From Desarmillaria ectypa (Eukaryota; Basidiomycota; Agaricomycetes; Agaricales; Physalacriaceae), in NCBI GenBank assembly GCA_030407005.1, contig JAUDYN010000004.1:310001-374000 (forward strand): a DNA stretch of 64,000 bases, given 5' to 3'. The notes beneath the pieces were generated by a model. It saw nothing but the letters and a program-made list of their open reading frames with translations, had not been told where the DNA came from and did no database searches. How positions within the stretch are numbered: the stretch's first letter is position 1; the number at the start of each line of letters is the position of its first letter. The translations under genes and the position numbers were made by a program. Shown piece by piece: positions 34,114-46,599 of the stretch.

Positions 34114-36872
34114 TTAATCTATGTCTGCTTCGGCTTGCCTCCGCTGCTCCTCGTCGGAGTCTGAGTCTGACACCTCCGCGTTACTTCCACCCCAGAAACT
34201 TCCTACCCAATTGCTGAACATCCGGAAAGGCTGCATAGAACGGGCAATACAGTTAGGACAGAACGAAGATGAAACGGGCATTTGCTCACCCCAGCCATGG
34301 GAGCAATATCTTCCTCGCTATCTTCATCTTCATCTTCATCGTCGTCACTTTCAGCTACTGCTAGTTCAGGTTCAAGCTCCTGGTCCGCCCAGTCTACCTC
34401 GATCTCCCCAGGCATACCACCGGGCATCCCCATACCTGCTTCATTCTGGACCATGATGTCCTGAAGGTTATCCAGCATATCCTGAGGAAGATCTTGAAAC
34501 GCCTGTAGGAACTGCATGACACCACCAGGAAACATTGCGGCAACTTGGGGTGCAGCCATTAGAGCCTGGAGTGGTCCATGGCATGAATATTATTATGTAG
34601 AATATGGACATGATTATAATACGCACCTCTATTTGTGCCCTAGTATTCGCATCGGGAATGATTTGTGCTAGCCTTCTCTCTTGTGCCTGACGCTGACGCC
34701 GAGTCAGAGGTTCGTGCATATTAATGTCAACACCTTCAAAGAATGCCTCGTCGTAGTTTGTTACAGCTGTTGGGGGAGGGAGGGGATCACAGTCCAAAGA
34801 CTTACGAACGAGAATCTCTCGAGGAATGTATCGGAACAGGTTGCGATACTCTAGCACCATGACATGTCGATAGACCGCATACTGTAGATTCGTGTGACCG
34901 AATAGTTCTAAGAATGACTTGCGTTCATCTGTAACAGGAAGAGAAGAGGGAGGGGGTGTTTTAGAGAAGTGTGTAGTTACGGTCTCGCTGAACCACTCAG
35001 CATGGTCTTTCCATACCGGCAGTGATCGCTGAACGTACAGGTGAGACAAAAGGTGAAGAATCGCAACCGATTCTTTCAGCGAGCTAGACAGACTGAGTTA
35101 ACGGCAGGAACTTGCAGCAAATATTGAAGCACACACTTTCCATCGGCTTCAATTCTGAAATCACGGTGGCTGCGTATTGGTGCGGGCAACGAGACTTCGA
35201 GCTTGTCCGCTAGAACAGGAACAACGGAGGGGAAAGATTTGACTGCCTCAATTAATGTCTCTGTGCTTAATTCCCGTTGCTTAAAAAGAGCAGTTAGTGA
35301 CGGCTTTATAAATATCAAACAAGTAAGGTACCTTAGCGTCGCGGCTTACTCTCAGTGCTAAAGCTCTCGCATACATCCATCCAGGTAGTATACTTGGATT
35401 GATACGAGCCCCCTTCTCCTGACGCCTCTGCTTGAAAAATTCGAACATTTCCAATAGCCATCCAGTCATGTTCCCCTTAAAAGCAAGATAATCAAGATGA
35501 TAAAGAGCCCCATGCGGGTCGTTCCACGGGTCAAGCGAGTACATCAGTCGTGCAAACTCAAAAGCCGTGCGTAAACATCCTCTGCGCTGAAGGTCTCTGA
35601 TGATCCTACGTCAAAGAGAGGAAACAAATCACAGCCATGATACTACTCACGCTGCTTGGCGATGTAGAGCCAAAAAGAAGGGGCGATTCTCGACCAAGTC
35701 AAACGCGAGGCGATTCAGACCACTTGTGAAGGTGAAAGCTCCGATGAAAGACCGCTCGTAGGCAAACAAAGCTCTGTCGATAAAGTCGACGGCCTGGGAA
35801 TGTTCCTCACGATGTCTGAATACTTGGGCCATCTGTAATAACGTATCGGCATGCCAAGGCATACTCTGGCACATATCGAATAAGCCCTGAGGGTCTGAGA
35901 CGATAATGAGGAGAGTTCATCACATGGATATGCAGACATACCACCGGCTTGCACAGTCTGTATGAACACCTTCGTCATGCTTTTATATTTTTTGCTGTAT
36001 TCGACAGTCCACCACTTCTCGCCTGGAACAGAATCAGCTGCCTGATGCCTCAATTCGTCGTCAGTAAGAGGCCGAATCGACAATCCTTCACGCGTCCGTG
36101 CTTGGGCCCAAGCGGGCTGCGGACGAGTCAGATGAGAACGCAGCGCGGTAGGCTGTCTGCGAGAAGACGATGTTGCCCCTGGGGTATCTGCTTTACTCGC
36201 TTGTACAACCTTTGAGCCAAAGAACTTGCGCATCTCAGCTTCACTGTCGAGATGGGATAATGACACGGATAACAGCGAGGCCAGCGCGTCCACAGAAGCT
36301 TGAGTGGCAGTGCCGGAAGATGAAGGTGCATTGGAATACCTGACTCGCTGTGAGATAATGTGAGTTACGGCACGGCTGTATACGTACTTGAGTGAGAGTT
36401 CTGCAAGCACCTCATCAAGCTCATCCTTGTCAGCTTTCCGGGCCTTTGCTTTGGCTTTTTTGGCCGCCTTTTTCTCGTTCTTGACCGTCGGGGTGCTGGA
36501 GCGAAACACTTTATGCGGTGTTTCCACGGTAGCGGCAGCTGTTGCTAGAGCCTTTTTCTTCTTCTTGGACTACTAATACTATCAGCGACATACAGAGCGT
36601 TGACGAGAAAACAGACCTTTTTCGATTTCGCTGAAGGCACTACCAATTCACTGCCATCGTCTTCATCGTCTGCAGGGTCAAATAACTGTACATTAGTTCA
36701 GTTAGCTGCGAAAGGGTGGGGGATATCGACGTACTGCTGCAAAGCCAGTAACAGAAGGTTTGGCTGTTTCTTCCTCCTCACTATGTTCGACATCATCGAC
36801 TTTTGAGGATCCCCCAAGCGCTTCCAATTCTTCGAGTTCCCTTTGCTGCCGCTTGCTTAGCCTTGGAGGCAT
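34114..36872 (-). CDS. RQC1: TCF25 / RQC1, ribosome quality-control complex subunit
   Basis: This family (human TCF25/NULP1, yeast Rqc1) works with Ltn1 and Rqc2 on stalled 60S ribosomes to ubiquitinate incomplete chains. The start MPPRLSKRQQRELEELEALGG lies at 36872. A lysine-rich segment follows (KKAAKKAKAKARKADKDELDEVL). The conserved TPR-like core has MPWHADTLLQMAQVFRHREEH, FIDRALFAYERSF, DLVENRPFFLALHRQA, YSLDPWNDPHGALYHLDYL and INPSILPGWMYARALALR. The C-terminal part has LTRRQRQAQERRLAQI, a helical MQFLQAFQDLPQDML segment, an acidic run (DDDEDEDEDSEED), and a last exon ending RMFSNWVGSFWGG plus a Ser/Asp tail (34114-34215). About nine exons with short introns. It converges on the kinase gene, with stop codons about 60 bp apart. 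Confidence 0.9.
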
Positions 36873-37955
36873 TCCAGATATCGCAGGTCGAAGTAAAGAG
36901 TCAAGATATTAATGTGGCTATGCTCTTCCGAGCAAATTCTTTTTTTGGCATTCACCGCTGCTGTGTAAGCCTGCTTACTACTATGACGTACTTACTTACC
37001 ATGACGTATGCCTATGATGACACGCACGGACCGATTTTACTTCCGTACTTTTGTCCTATTCTGCTTCCGCTCGTATAAATACTCGCTCGCTTTCCTAGAT
37101 TTTTGTTGGGATTTGAGAGTTGAGCCGAGATGATGGCAATCCGGCATTATACCGAACTTACTAATTAAGAGAGAAATATTAGGAAAGTTGTAGAACATTC
37201 TAGTAAATTAGCATTTAGCATATAAGTAGGTACAGTAGTGTACCTCTGCATGCGTTTGCAGAGCTCAGCCAAGTGCAATACTATTGGCCTGACACCGCGC
37301 ATGTACTAACTGGGAATGAACTGATCTATTCATCCCCCGTTTTTCACAACAATTTTGTATTCCTTCCTTTCCCTCTTATTCCACGCTTAGACATCTATAC
37401 CGCTCTCTCAATAATACTTGTCATTCACAGTATTTGCTGTTCCTCGTGAATGAGTGTTTTCTATCCTTTGCGGGACAGGTTTCCATACGGATACGGATTA
37501 TAAGGGTGTTTGACTGCATCTTCGAGGAGCAAGTCGAAGAGATTATGGATATTGGACATGGCACTAATGATGATTTTTAGATGCATCTAATACATCATTG
37601 CCATACCACATACGTGTCGTGATACCAAGCTCATTCCATAGAAAACATCCAGCATCTGTAAGAGGGCAGGATCAATGACATTGACGTACCCTGTACCCAA
37701 TGCTCAGCTACATTCCTTCATTCCGCCTGCAGCCACAAAAAAAAACCTTTTACTGGAGCCCTGGGCCTGAACGAACGTGACTGGAGAGAACACACTTCAA
37801 GTGAACATTACCCTTGTCAATGATAAGGCCGGAAATTTTGATGTCTCAGGTGTCGCTTGAGGTAAAGGTTGATGTTCGAGCTCAAGACTACCTTGAATGT
37901 ATCATGTTACGACAAGGATTATATTACATTATTTGTATAAATAAGCGTAGAAAGC
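36873..37955. other. Intergenic, no recognised gene
   Basis: About 1.1 kb of AT-rich DNA, with a short A run near 37737. Frames 36803-37078 and 37814-38116 overlap neighbouring genes and look like chance. Confidence 0.55.
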
Positions 37956-39112
37956 CTAGCCTTTTACACTTGGATACCAAATGCGCTCATATTTATGGTC
38001 TCCAGCAACGACTGGAGTCTGGGAAATCATCTGTCCCAGAAGCTCAGCAAGTTCAACATATGATAGCTTCTTCTTCCAGGCACCTGATTTCAGAATACCA
38101 ACGAGTGTCTTGGTAAAAACCCCGCCGTATCCCTTCTTTCCCACTATCTCTTTTGCAGCCTGGTCCTCTCGGCACGCCATCAGACTTACGTGGGAACCCA
38201 TATCTGGCCGCCAATCATCTGATAATATAGATTGATAGTGAGGTAGATGGATTAGCCTTTCATGTCCAGCACGTAACATATCGCTGACATCAGACTGAGA
38301 AGTTGGATGTAAGCTGCGAGTTTTAGAACCGTCAAGTTCAGCATGGCGGCAAAAAGTGCGGGCGTAACAGCAGTCCGCGATAAACGTGATCTTGTGCCCC
38401 CTAACGCGAAATATTTCTGCGAAAAGAGCATTGAGCTCTCGGTCGCTGATGTCGGGAATCCATTTTCCGTCGTTGTCCTGGGTGTCGCGATCGAGGGGGC
38501 ACAGAGCTTCGGTGGGACAGGAATTGCTGTCGCACTTAGATTTGAGAAAATGGTTTTCACATTCGTAGCAGGAGCCATGCCCAGCATAGAAGATGATAAT
38601 GTTGTCCCCCGGGTCAAGTTCACGCTTGTTAATGAGACCGTAGAGCACTTCTACAATGTTGGCGCGGGAAGGTGTCAAGGGATCGCTAGGGATTGAATTT
38701 TGGATCCGAGTAGACACTGGATACGTTCGTCTGGCATGCCGAGGTTATTGATTAAGAAACGCTTTATTAATAATGCATCTGATACACAACCGCGTAAGGG
38801 ATTGCGCTCGTACGCATCGATGCCAATGAGAACGGCCAAAAAGCGAGATGTATCAATGCCATACCGGGCCTTCAACAGCTGAGATGAGTACAGGAGCCCA
38901 CAACTAGGGTATACGCTTACGCCTCGGGCCGCGGAAAGCGATTCACGAAGGCTACAAAGCTTATGCAAGCTTTCGACATAATCTTTATTTGATGTCTCAT
39001 TTCGAAAGATACGGCGGATAGCATTAAAAAAACGCTCCCGTAGTGTCATATGCCCTTTTTCTTCTTGTAAGACCTCCACAGGGTTAATGTGTATACCTTC
39101 GCGAGAGGCCAT
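37956..39112 (-). pseudogene. Caspase-like (peptidase C14) gene with one apparent frameshift
   Basis: A basidiomycete caspase-domain protein written in two frames. Frame one (39112 to about 38700) carries the first strand and helix of the p20 fold: SRFLAVLIGIDAYERNPLRGCVSDA and IKRFLINNLGMPDERIQCLLG. Frame two (to 37956) carries the catalytic His in IIIFYAGHGS and the catalytic Cys in FIADCCYART, then a C-terminal segment with GGVFTKTLVGIL. The junction reads GGATCCAAAATTCAATCCC; the second frame follows directly if the A run had one more base. No splice donor lies at the junction, and the flanking residues are conserved on both sides. So it is either a one-base loss that destroys the gene or a sequencing error. 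Both catalytic residues are present. Members of this family are proteases linked to stress and self/non-self reactions in fungi. Confidence 0.75.
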
Positions 39113-39175
39113 CCTGTATTCTCATGCAAGGAGGGTTTCCACCCCTTTGGCAGGTGGTCTGGAATGTAAAAAAAA

Positions 39176-40002
39176 TGAACAGATGACGAAAAAACACATA
39201 CAGTTCTGGACGAGTGAACAAAGCGGATTTCTGACGAATGGTGTCTTGTAATGGCAAGAGTATTCTTGGGCTGAGATATTGAAGGTGCAGTTAGTCTAGG
39301 ATTTGTCTAGGATTTGATCGAAGGGGATGAGCGGTCATTGAAAATAGCGACGGCCGACAATCGGTATCTTGGGCGCATGCATCCAAATTTGGAATCTGCT
39401 CCCCCGACCGCGATAATCTGACCTCACAGATATTGCATCCTCTTCACATCCGCGTAAAGGTTCCGAAGAGTAAGCATTGATACCTATGGTGACGACCTAG
39501 AAACTGGACGCGTTGATACGATGCAGGGCCCGCAAACAGCTAGAATGAGCACAGAGATATTCACTTACGCCTGGAACCAGGGAAAGAGATTCATTAGGGC
39601 GATACATGAGCTTCTTGAAGTAGCCAGCCGACGCAGCCTCTAGACAGCAGCGGAAGAGTTTATGCATTCTCCTGGAATCAGCGATATCTGAAGCGGATGC
39701 GTGGGATATCCAAAGAAACCGCTGAAGGGCAATGAGAGGATGGCCCCAGCCTGGACTGGTGCGCCATTTCGCTTCTCGAAAGACGCTACAGAGTCAGCAG
39801 CCTCGATCCCATATTTTGTGGCGAGCTCCTTCTCCACTACTTCCAAATCTGCGACTTTTTGCTTCGATATTACATTTATGAGAGGGCCACAGCGTCCAAA
39901 ACATGATTCCACGTGCGTTCATTGCTCGGCCGTCTGAAGTGAGATATTTCTGAAAATTTGGATGAAAGGAAACGAACAGATGACGAAAAGACACATACAG
40001 TT
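39176..40002. repeat. Direct repeat tract flanking the caspase fragment
   Basis: The tract gaacagatgacgaaaaaacacatacagtt at about 39176-39204 recurs with one difference at about 39974-40002. It sits near the 5' side of the caspase-like gene and of the degenerate copy, consistent with tandem duplication of the locus. The coordinates give the span containing both units. Confidence 0.55.
39400..39640 (-). pseudogene. Degenerate second caspase-like copy (N-terminal fragment)
   Basis: On the minus strand, about 39440-39520 encodes VVTIGINAYSSEPLRGCEEDA directly after an in-frame TAG (TTCTAG). This matches AVLIGIDAYERNPLRGCVSDA of the neighbouring gene. Further upstream (39560-39640) a KKLMYRPNESLSLVPG stretch corresponds to HKLCSLRESLSAARG. 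The catalytic His and Cys parts are absent. The flanks also share a near-identical tract (39176-39204 and 39974-40002), so the locus was duplicated. Confidence 0.65.
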
Positions 40003-40589
40003 TGGAGTCTACCTTCTGAACAGTGTTGGCAGAGGAAGAGACGATGAGAGCATGCCAGGCCTTCGCCCACATTAGGGAGGGACGAGGGGAAATGAGCGCT
40101 CCTCAACTTGGGATATCCGACAGCGTAAATTTCCTCCTTACGTGTAAGCCTACTGCTTAGCGCGATACACGATGAGTATCAGTAACTTCACAGAGATATG
40201 TAAACAGCATACAGGTCGAAGAGATTGTAGAACTGGACATGCCACTATGATGAGACATGTAACAACTAGCGCGTATCGTTTGACACCAAGCTCGTACCAA
40301 TGGGGGATGGTGATGCTCAAAGATCGAATAAAGCAGCATTTGTAAGAAGGTATTAGCATCCCCTCCGCTCAGTACTCAGTTCCATTCCGTTATTCAGCTC
40401 TGAGCAGCTCGAATGGGACCGGAGAGTATGTCAAAAGGCCGCAGAAATTTCCATCAGGCTTTCGTAAGTGGCGCCAAGGTATAATATATGACAGAAATTG
40501 ATACTGGCCGTCGGAATCAGGGTGAGCGGGAGCGAAAAACTCGACGGTGCCGTTGCGAACGGTCAAAAATATCATCATAAATTTTAACC
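40003..40589. other. Intergenic, no recognised gene
   Basis: Lies downstream of SAM50 and upstream of the caspase fragment. Short minus-strand frames (40150-40359, 40390-40578) have no family resemblance. Confidence 0.5.
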
Positions 40590-42411
40590 CTATAAAAATT
40601 CAAGTCCAATCCCAACCTGGATACCTCGCCTGAGGCCATCACTTTTATTTGCCACCAGAGGCAGTCCGAAATTGACCTCCACGCGTACAGGGTCGAACCG
40701 ATAAATGAGCCCAACCCCCGCTGAGACGGACGGTCGCGTTATCACGTCTTTGACGCTCTCAATCACCGAACGAGCTGCAGCACAATGAGGATGTCAAAAC
40801 AGTCAAAAATAGCTTTCAGGCTCACATTTATCCATGTTGTCTAATCGCCCAGCATTTACCCATGCGTGCGTTTTGAGGGGCCAATCCGGCTTCAAAGGTA
40901 AATTTGAGACAACACTGACTCCAGCAGACCAATACATATCGCCTCCCAACGAATCTTCTGTGAATGAGCATCATTTAAAGGGTGTACAGAGAGCCAGAGT
41001 GCATCACTTACGTCCATCCCTCGGACCAAGACCGTTAGGCTTAAACGCACGAACAGACATCGGTCCCCCAAGCTGGAACCGGTCAGAGAACAAAGTTGGT
41101 CGCGAGATACCAAACATCAACCCCGAACGGAAGGCCAAAGAGGCGGACTTCGCTGTAGGTTTAGAAAAATACCAGCACTGGGGTAAATCACACCCACCAC
41201 TCCTGACAGAAGCGAGCGAGAAACCTGTGTCTCAGCCTCGGCCTTGTAGAACGATGCGTTGCCACCCAAGCCCGCTACTTCCTGGTAAAGTTTCGCGTAT
41301 ACACCTCGTGAGGCACTGATCCTATCGTCTCGGGTGTCCAACGTGTACGCGTAAGATACAGACGACTTGGATGTTGTACCTGCAGCTTGCCGAATACTAC
41401 ATATCGTCAACACAAATACAACGGTAAGAGCGATGGGACCTACCTCATGGACGCCGTCGGCGTCAACCCCCCAATATTCCTCAACACCCCTTCATATGCT
41501 AACTCGTGTATCCCTGTAGTCGGAGTCCCATTCTAAGCAGAACCGAAGATGAAAACCATAGGCATAATCACAAAACAGGCGGCTGACCTAGCTCACCCTG
41601 AGAATAGCCTTGAGGCCCTGAAGAGACTCCCAGCAACTCGCAAAACTCGTATTGTCCCGCTGCATCGCAAATACAGCAAGCTCTGCCTGCGTATCCAGGT
41701 TTGGCGTAATTGGCGCTGACAATGTTCCATGGTAAGATTGCCTCGTCGTTGTACCAGTAGAAACATTCGCTTCAAGCATCTCTGCGCCTCCAAAAACATT
41801 CCGTACACGCGCAGTGATGCTCTAACAGGATATGAGAACAAACCAAAGAAAGACCAGAACAACACACCGCGCTGCCTTCGTTGTTCCCAAACTCCGTAGC
41901 AGACTTTACGAAAAAACGGCCTTTTTCCTTCGCTTTGACGACGACATCGACATCCCTTGAACTTGATAATACGTCTCTTGCTCGTTCAAGGCGCACATCT
42001 ACCGACCCAAAGATATCTGCTCGCTGCAAGACATCCGAAATCCGGCGCGTTGCGTGGAGAACCTCTTCGACATTGCTGCTCTCCGTCGTCGGTATCAAAG
42101 GCTTCACCAAGAATCCTATGAATGATTTCCTAGTGTTTTCAGCGCCTTCAACGCGTACTGAGTGTATCCGCAACGGCGTCGAGAGGTTGTTGTTTATCTA
42201 ACCCACTTCAGCTTTCGTCTGGAAAAAGTGAAGGAAAACGCACCAGCTCTGATAGATGCAACACAGCTGATTCATACTCTCCTCTAAGTTTCCGTGCCCT
42301 GCGGGCTTCTGCCCATTTCAACAGGTTCTTGATATCATCCGGTTCTTGGTCTCGCGGAGACGACGAATTTTGCAAGGGGGGGCTCAGGGGAGGGGTACTA
42401 CCTGTATCCAT
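40590..42411 (-). CDS. SAM50: SAM50/TOB55, mitochondrial outer-membrane beta-barrel assembly protein
   Basis: SAM50 inserts beta-barrel proteins into the mitochondrial outer membrane. The start MDTGSTPPLSPPLQN is at 42411. A 46-nt intron (42243-42198) precedes STPLRIHSVRVEGAENTR, the opening of the single POTRA domain, which continues VLQRADIFGSVDVRLE. The Omp85 barrel follows: ARVRNVFGGAEMLEANVSTG, YHGTLSAPITP, SVSYAYTLDTRDDR. A FGRQPTLFSDRFQLGG segment leads to VRAFKPNGLGPRD (41040-41110), the conserved loop of the family. The protein ends GIQVGIGLEFL with a terminal aromatic/hydrophobic strand, stop at 40590. At least six short introns. Residues and order are as expected and no lesion was found. 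Confidence 0.9.
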
Positions 42412-42716
42412 GCAAGTCCTCCTATAAATTATTGGAGTCGCTCATTATATGCATAGAATACGGCCATACCAACTACCGGATCCAAGAAAATTGTCGCTGT
42501 CGGTTCGGAAAATAACGTGGCGATGGCAGAGGTGATTTCTATTTTCGGCTTTGACTATATTTTCTCCGACAATGACGTTATCAAAAAAAAAACAGCCACG
42601 TCTATGGTCAGAAATCCTTGATGTATTACGCCCAGTTACTGCTAATACCCTGAATTGATTAAGTATTTACTTAGAGTTTAGTGATGTACGCTGTGGGTTA
42701 TCCATGCAGGAAATAG
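42412..42716. other. Intergenic, no gene
   Basis: About 300 bp between SAM50 and the 3' end of the next minus-strand gene. It serves as the SAM50 promoter region and the terminator region of the neighbour. A run of nine A lies at 42586-42594. Confidence 0.5.
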
Positions 42717-44199
42717 TTAAACAAGTTGGAAAGCAGATCCACCCGCCGCGGCATCGAGCTCTATAATCTCATTTAGACCTTGAGAAAACGGGACGTTAGA
42801 GACATGTGTCATCATTAATACCAGCTGGGACTTACCCATGACCTCGAAGAACTTCTTCGGATCCATTCCCTGAGCAGAGACGAAGTCTGTGCCCGTCTTC
42901 TTCAAGGACTTCATCGCAGCGCGGCAGGCATGTGCCATAGCGACACAGGACACCAGAGAAAAGACTATTTATCAATTAACTTCTACTCATCCAGCTGCAG
43001 GAAACCGAGGGAACTCACTGATGATCTTGGCTCCCATTCTTTCGGCGTCAAAGTATGTGAAGGACGGGGTCAAACCGCCAGAGATGACGTTTACGAGGAC
43101 CTGGAATTATTTGAGATGAGTTGCCCGAAATGAAGCGGATTACGTACAGGGGTAGGAGCCAATGCAGCGACAGTGGACTCGAGCAAGTCTTTAGTCTTCA
43201 CACCCTCAATAAAGCAGACATCAGCGCCAGCAGCTGCAGCCAGTTTGAGACGAGTGATAGCCTCATCCATGCCCAACACTTGAGCGGAGTCCGTTCGCCC
43301 AATGATAACCTATCTGCTCGTTAATACCGTACTCTGGAATGTCGGTCGTCAAGCTAGACTTACAAAGTCCGAACCTCCCGGGATACTATCACGGGCGATA
43401 ACAGCGGCGCGGATGCGAGTGATGAATTCCTCTCGCGAAACGACCTGCTTGCCCATAAGGTGACCACACCGCTTGGTCTGCACCTGATCCTCAATATGGC
43501 AGGCAGCTATTCCTGCCCTGGCGTATTGACGGACGGTGCGAGCCACCATAGCAGGTCCACCGAAACTGAAGGCAAGTCATTAGGTCGGCAGAAATAGATA
43601 GATTTAGTGCACGTACCCTGTGTCTGCATCAGCGATGACTGGCACCGATGGGTTCAGACTGGAAACCATTTGTCCGGCCTTGAGAATGATAAGAATAAGC
43701 TCCCTGAGAATTAATACAGGAAAGAACTACTTACACCGACAAAGTCGTTGAGAGTAGCAATGGCCAAGTCGGGTTGACCCATACGCGAAGCAGTAGTGGC
43801 GGCGCCACTGTAAGAAACCATCGATGAGTCTATGGCTCAGGAGCGCAAATAGAAATGAAAATCACCTTTGGTAAAGGCAGTCGAAACCAGCCTCCAAAGC
43901 GCACCGTGCACTAATTCCGTCACATATGCCAGGCGCGACCTTTCATCATTCCATTAGCACATACTTATTCGTTGAATGGTAATCACCCGACTCACGACAA
44001 TACCTGGGCGAGCAAGCATTTGACGAAGGCGTGTCGCAGGGTTATCCGACAGCGGTCCCTCCAAATAGTTCTTGGAGTCAAGACGAGCATTATAATAGAC
44101 GCTCGACTCTCGTGACGGTTCTTCAACAACGACGGGGGCAGGAGCTGCAGGCTCGGAAGCGGGGGTCTCGAGGGCAACGGAGTAGCTGGGAGCAGGCAT
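42717..44199 (-). CDS. PEP mutase / isocitrate lyase superfamily enzyme
   Basis: The ATG at 44199 starts MPAPSYSVALETP, followed by an Ala/Pro/Val-rich leader and then the barrel. Landmarks are RLRQMLARPGIVVAPGICDG, YQSGAATTASRMGQPD, VIADADTGFGG (metal-binding aspartates), GIAACHIEDQV, KRCGHLMGK (the active-site loop, with the Cys of the isocitrate-lyase KKCGH motif), IGRTDS, GADVCFIEG and VNVISGGLTP. The family contains phosphonopyruvate mutases, methylisocitrate lyases and oxaloacetate hydrolases. The KRCGH loop favours a C-C lyase or hydrolase over a mutase, but the substrate cannot be decided here. About seven short introns. The last one is 42830-42781, between FEVMG and LNEIIELDAA. Confidence 0.85.
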
Positions 44200-45686
44200 G
44201 TCGATGGATAGAAGGAGCTTGTAAGGAGCTTGTGAGTATCACTGGAACCGATAGAAGATTGGAATCGCTGGTGATGAGAAACTGACAATATTTTTCCTCG
44301 CCTTTTTATACAAGTCAACGAAATGTTCGTGCTGCCATTACGGGGCTAGATACCCGGACCGATAAAGCAGGGCCTAGTGAACCAGGTCATCGGATCTCTC
44401 CTTGGGTTTACGAGGATCATGTACAGACACGCGAGTTTGTGTCCACAGAATATCTTGGCGATCGGTATTAGAACGGGAATAATAGACTCACTGCAAAAGT
44501 AACAATCATGAGTGTCACTACTTGTGTCTTGGCATGCGATCGGACTTTGATAGGAATTTGTTCGAGCATAGTCCTAGCAGGACGCAGTATGGTTTGCTCC
44601 ACCTACCCGTTGCTCGAAAGGCACAGACCTAGGATTGTTCTGTTGGTTAGACGGATGAACAATCAGACAAATGGAAAAAGGATACACTAACGATGTGACA
44701 GTATCAAACAGCAAACCACGTCACAGGTACAGGACATGAACTTGACGGTGGATCTCATAGTAGTCACGAAGCTTCGAAGGTAATTATTAGGATCATCCTG
44801 AAGTGCCAAAAAACTCTCGCTAGTCCTGTATTAGTCGTATTCAGTACCTAAACGTGTCCCAGGAAGCGCCGACGTCCCTGGGGCAAGGAAATCGGACTCG
44901 ACGTGGGCCTGAAGATTGTCCGAGTTGGAAGCGCCATCACTTCCAGCTTGGTATTTTCAGAGAGCCGCGGGTAATCTTTCAAGTAGACATGCGGTGGGAA
45001 CTCCAAAAGGTCCTGTACAAAGGCTCCGGGTGCAGAAAATCAATGTTTACGGAACGCCGACAAGGCGAAGTCGCCTAAGATCGTGGAAGAAGTGGGCCGC
45101 TGGGCGGTGATTGAGAGTAAAGAATATCTGCAAGAGAAATCCTTCAGAAAGCAGGCTCCTTGTGTGATGAGTAAACGCCACTGTACAGTAGAGTCTTGGC
45201 CTTCTCAGAAGTGCAATAATTTTCAAGGCTTCCTACTGTAGACTAGCTTTAAATGGAGTACACCTGATATTCTATCACATAAGAATAAATAAGTACACCG
45301 GCTTGGCAGGGAACTAAGTTCAATTTCACGGTCCTTCTGTTGCCGTGTTGAAGTTGTGAATCTGCGCCGGTTATCAGTAACTCGGTTTATGTCAGCCGGG
45401 GAGAGATACCGGCACTAAATTCTCCTTCCCATCTTCCATAATTGTCTTGGCATGAATAGAAGCAGAGGATAAAAGCCATCAAACTGGGACGAAGTTCAAA
45501 GAAGAAGTTGGACCAGTCCAAAACGGGATTGCATGTCACGGTCAGGTGATCCAACGTGGCGTGACAGACGCGGCGAGTCATCGTTCAAATTTAGGTTGAA
45601 TTTAGGGTTCGCTATCGAATCCGACCACTTCTGACTAAGTGGCGCATTCATTTGGCATTATTCGTTCTTCCTACTATCATCCGCTG
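44200..45686. other. Intergenic, no recognised gene
   Basis: About 1.5 kb with short frames on both strands (44508-44690, 44854-45078, 45387-45581) that overlap or lack any domain. I see no supported gene. Confidence 0.5.
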
Positions 45687-46375
45687 ATGCCAGCCATACG
45701 GACTTCTGTGAATTCTTCATCTGTCCTCAAACCTGGTTCACCACTCGGTTCGGAGCTTCGAGGCAAAGTGGCGAAAAGTCGGGAGCAGCCATGTAAGTTA
45801 TAGTCTGTCTGGAGAAATATCAGTGACACTGAACTCTTGGCGACCCAGGCGATACTTTCTACCCCATTCAAGCTTTCGAAAGAGCTTCGTATCGCACCAA
45901 GGATGGTAAGGTATGGAGCATCTGGCCGCCTCCAATGACAGCATTGTCTGAGAATCAACCCATCTGACTCCAGAAAGTCACGCCGTACCAATGGGATGTC
46001 TATGATTTTACGCGAAAAATCCCCTGCGGTAATGTGACTACGTACAAGGCTGTCAGCTCAGCAATCGGAGGATCGCCGCGTTCAGGTGCGCCTCACGATT
46101 GATATCCCTACAAAGTGAAACATCCGGAGCTTAATTTCTGGACAGTCGGAGGAGCCCTCAGAAATAACCCATTTGCCCCATACGTCCCCTGTCATCGGGT
46201 GATTGCTAACAACCTCTTTGTCGGCGGCTTTTTTGGTGAATGGGGACGGGAGGCTAAGACAGGCACACAAGTTAACCGTAAATTGGCCTTACTCGAAGAA
46301 GAAGGTCTGATGTTCACACAAGATGGTTACCTCGAAAATGAAGACGGAAAGGCTATTTGGCAGCCGGGTGCCTAG
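45687..46375 (+). CDS. MGT1: Methylated-DNA--protein-cysteine methyltransferase (alkylguanine transferase)
   Basis: A suicide DNA-repair protein that moves alkyl groups from O6-alkylguanine to its own cysteine. Exons 45687-45792, 45849-45910, 45974-46085 and 46146-46375 give 169 aa. The helix-turn-helix part has VTPYQWDVYDFTRKIPCG and TTYKAVSSAIGGSPRSVGGALRNNP. The active site is PYVPCHRVIANN. The protein ends with GYLENEDGKAIWQ. The first two exons (before VTPYQ) are short and variable, as usual for the family. All three introns are GT-AG and the summed exon length is an exact multiple of three. Confidence 0.92.
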
Positions 46376-46599
46376 TAATAGTACTTCGACATGACCCAGT
46401 AATCAGCTGGGTCTGGCTTGCATCAGCTGGCTGGGACATCTAACCCTATTCAAAGGAATTCACCATGTACCTAGTTTTATTGACCCAATCACAACATGAA
46501 GAAACTAACAATCTACTACTAGACAAGAAACAGAGCACTGAAGTACAACGAGTCCAAGAATTTCAACCGAAAGTTCTTCCCTACCCAACGATCCACATC

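Noticed and set aside
40834..41319. Plus-strand 161-aa frame
   Set aside because: It is antisense to SAM50 barrel exons, whose frame and family match are clear.
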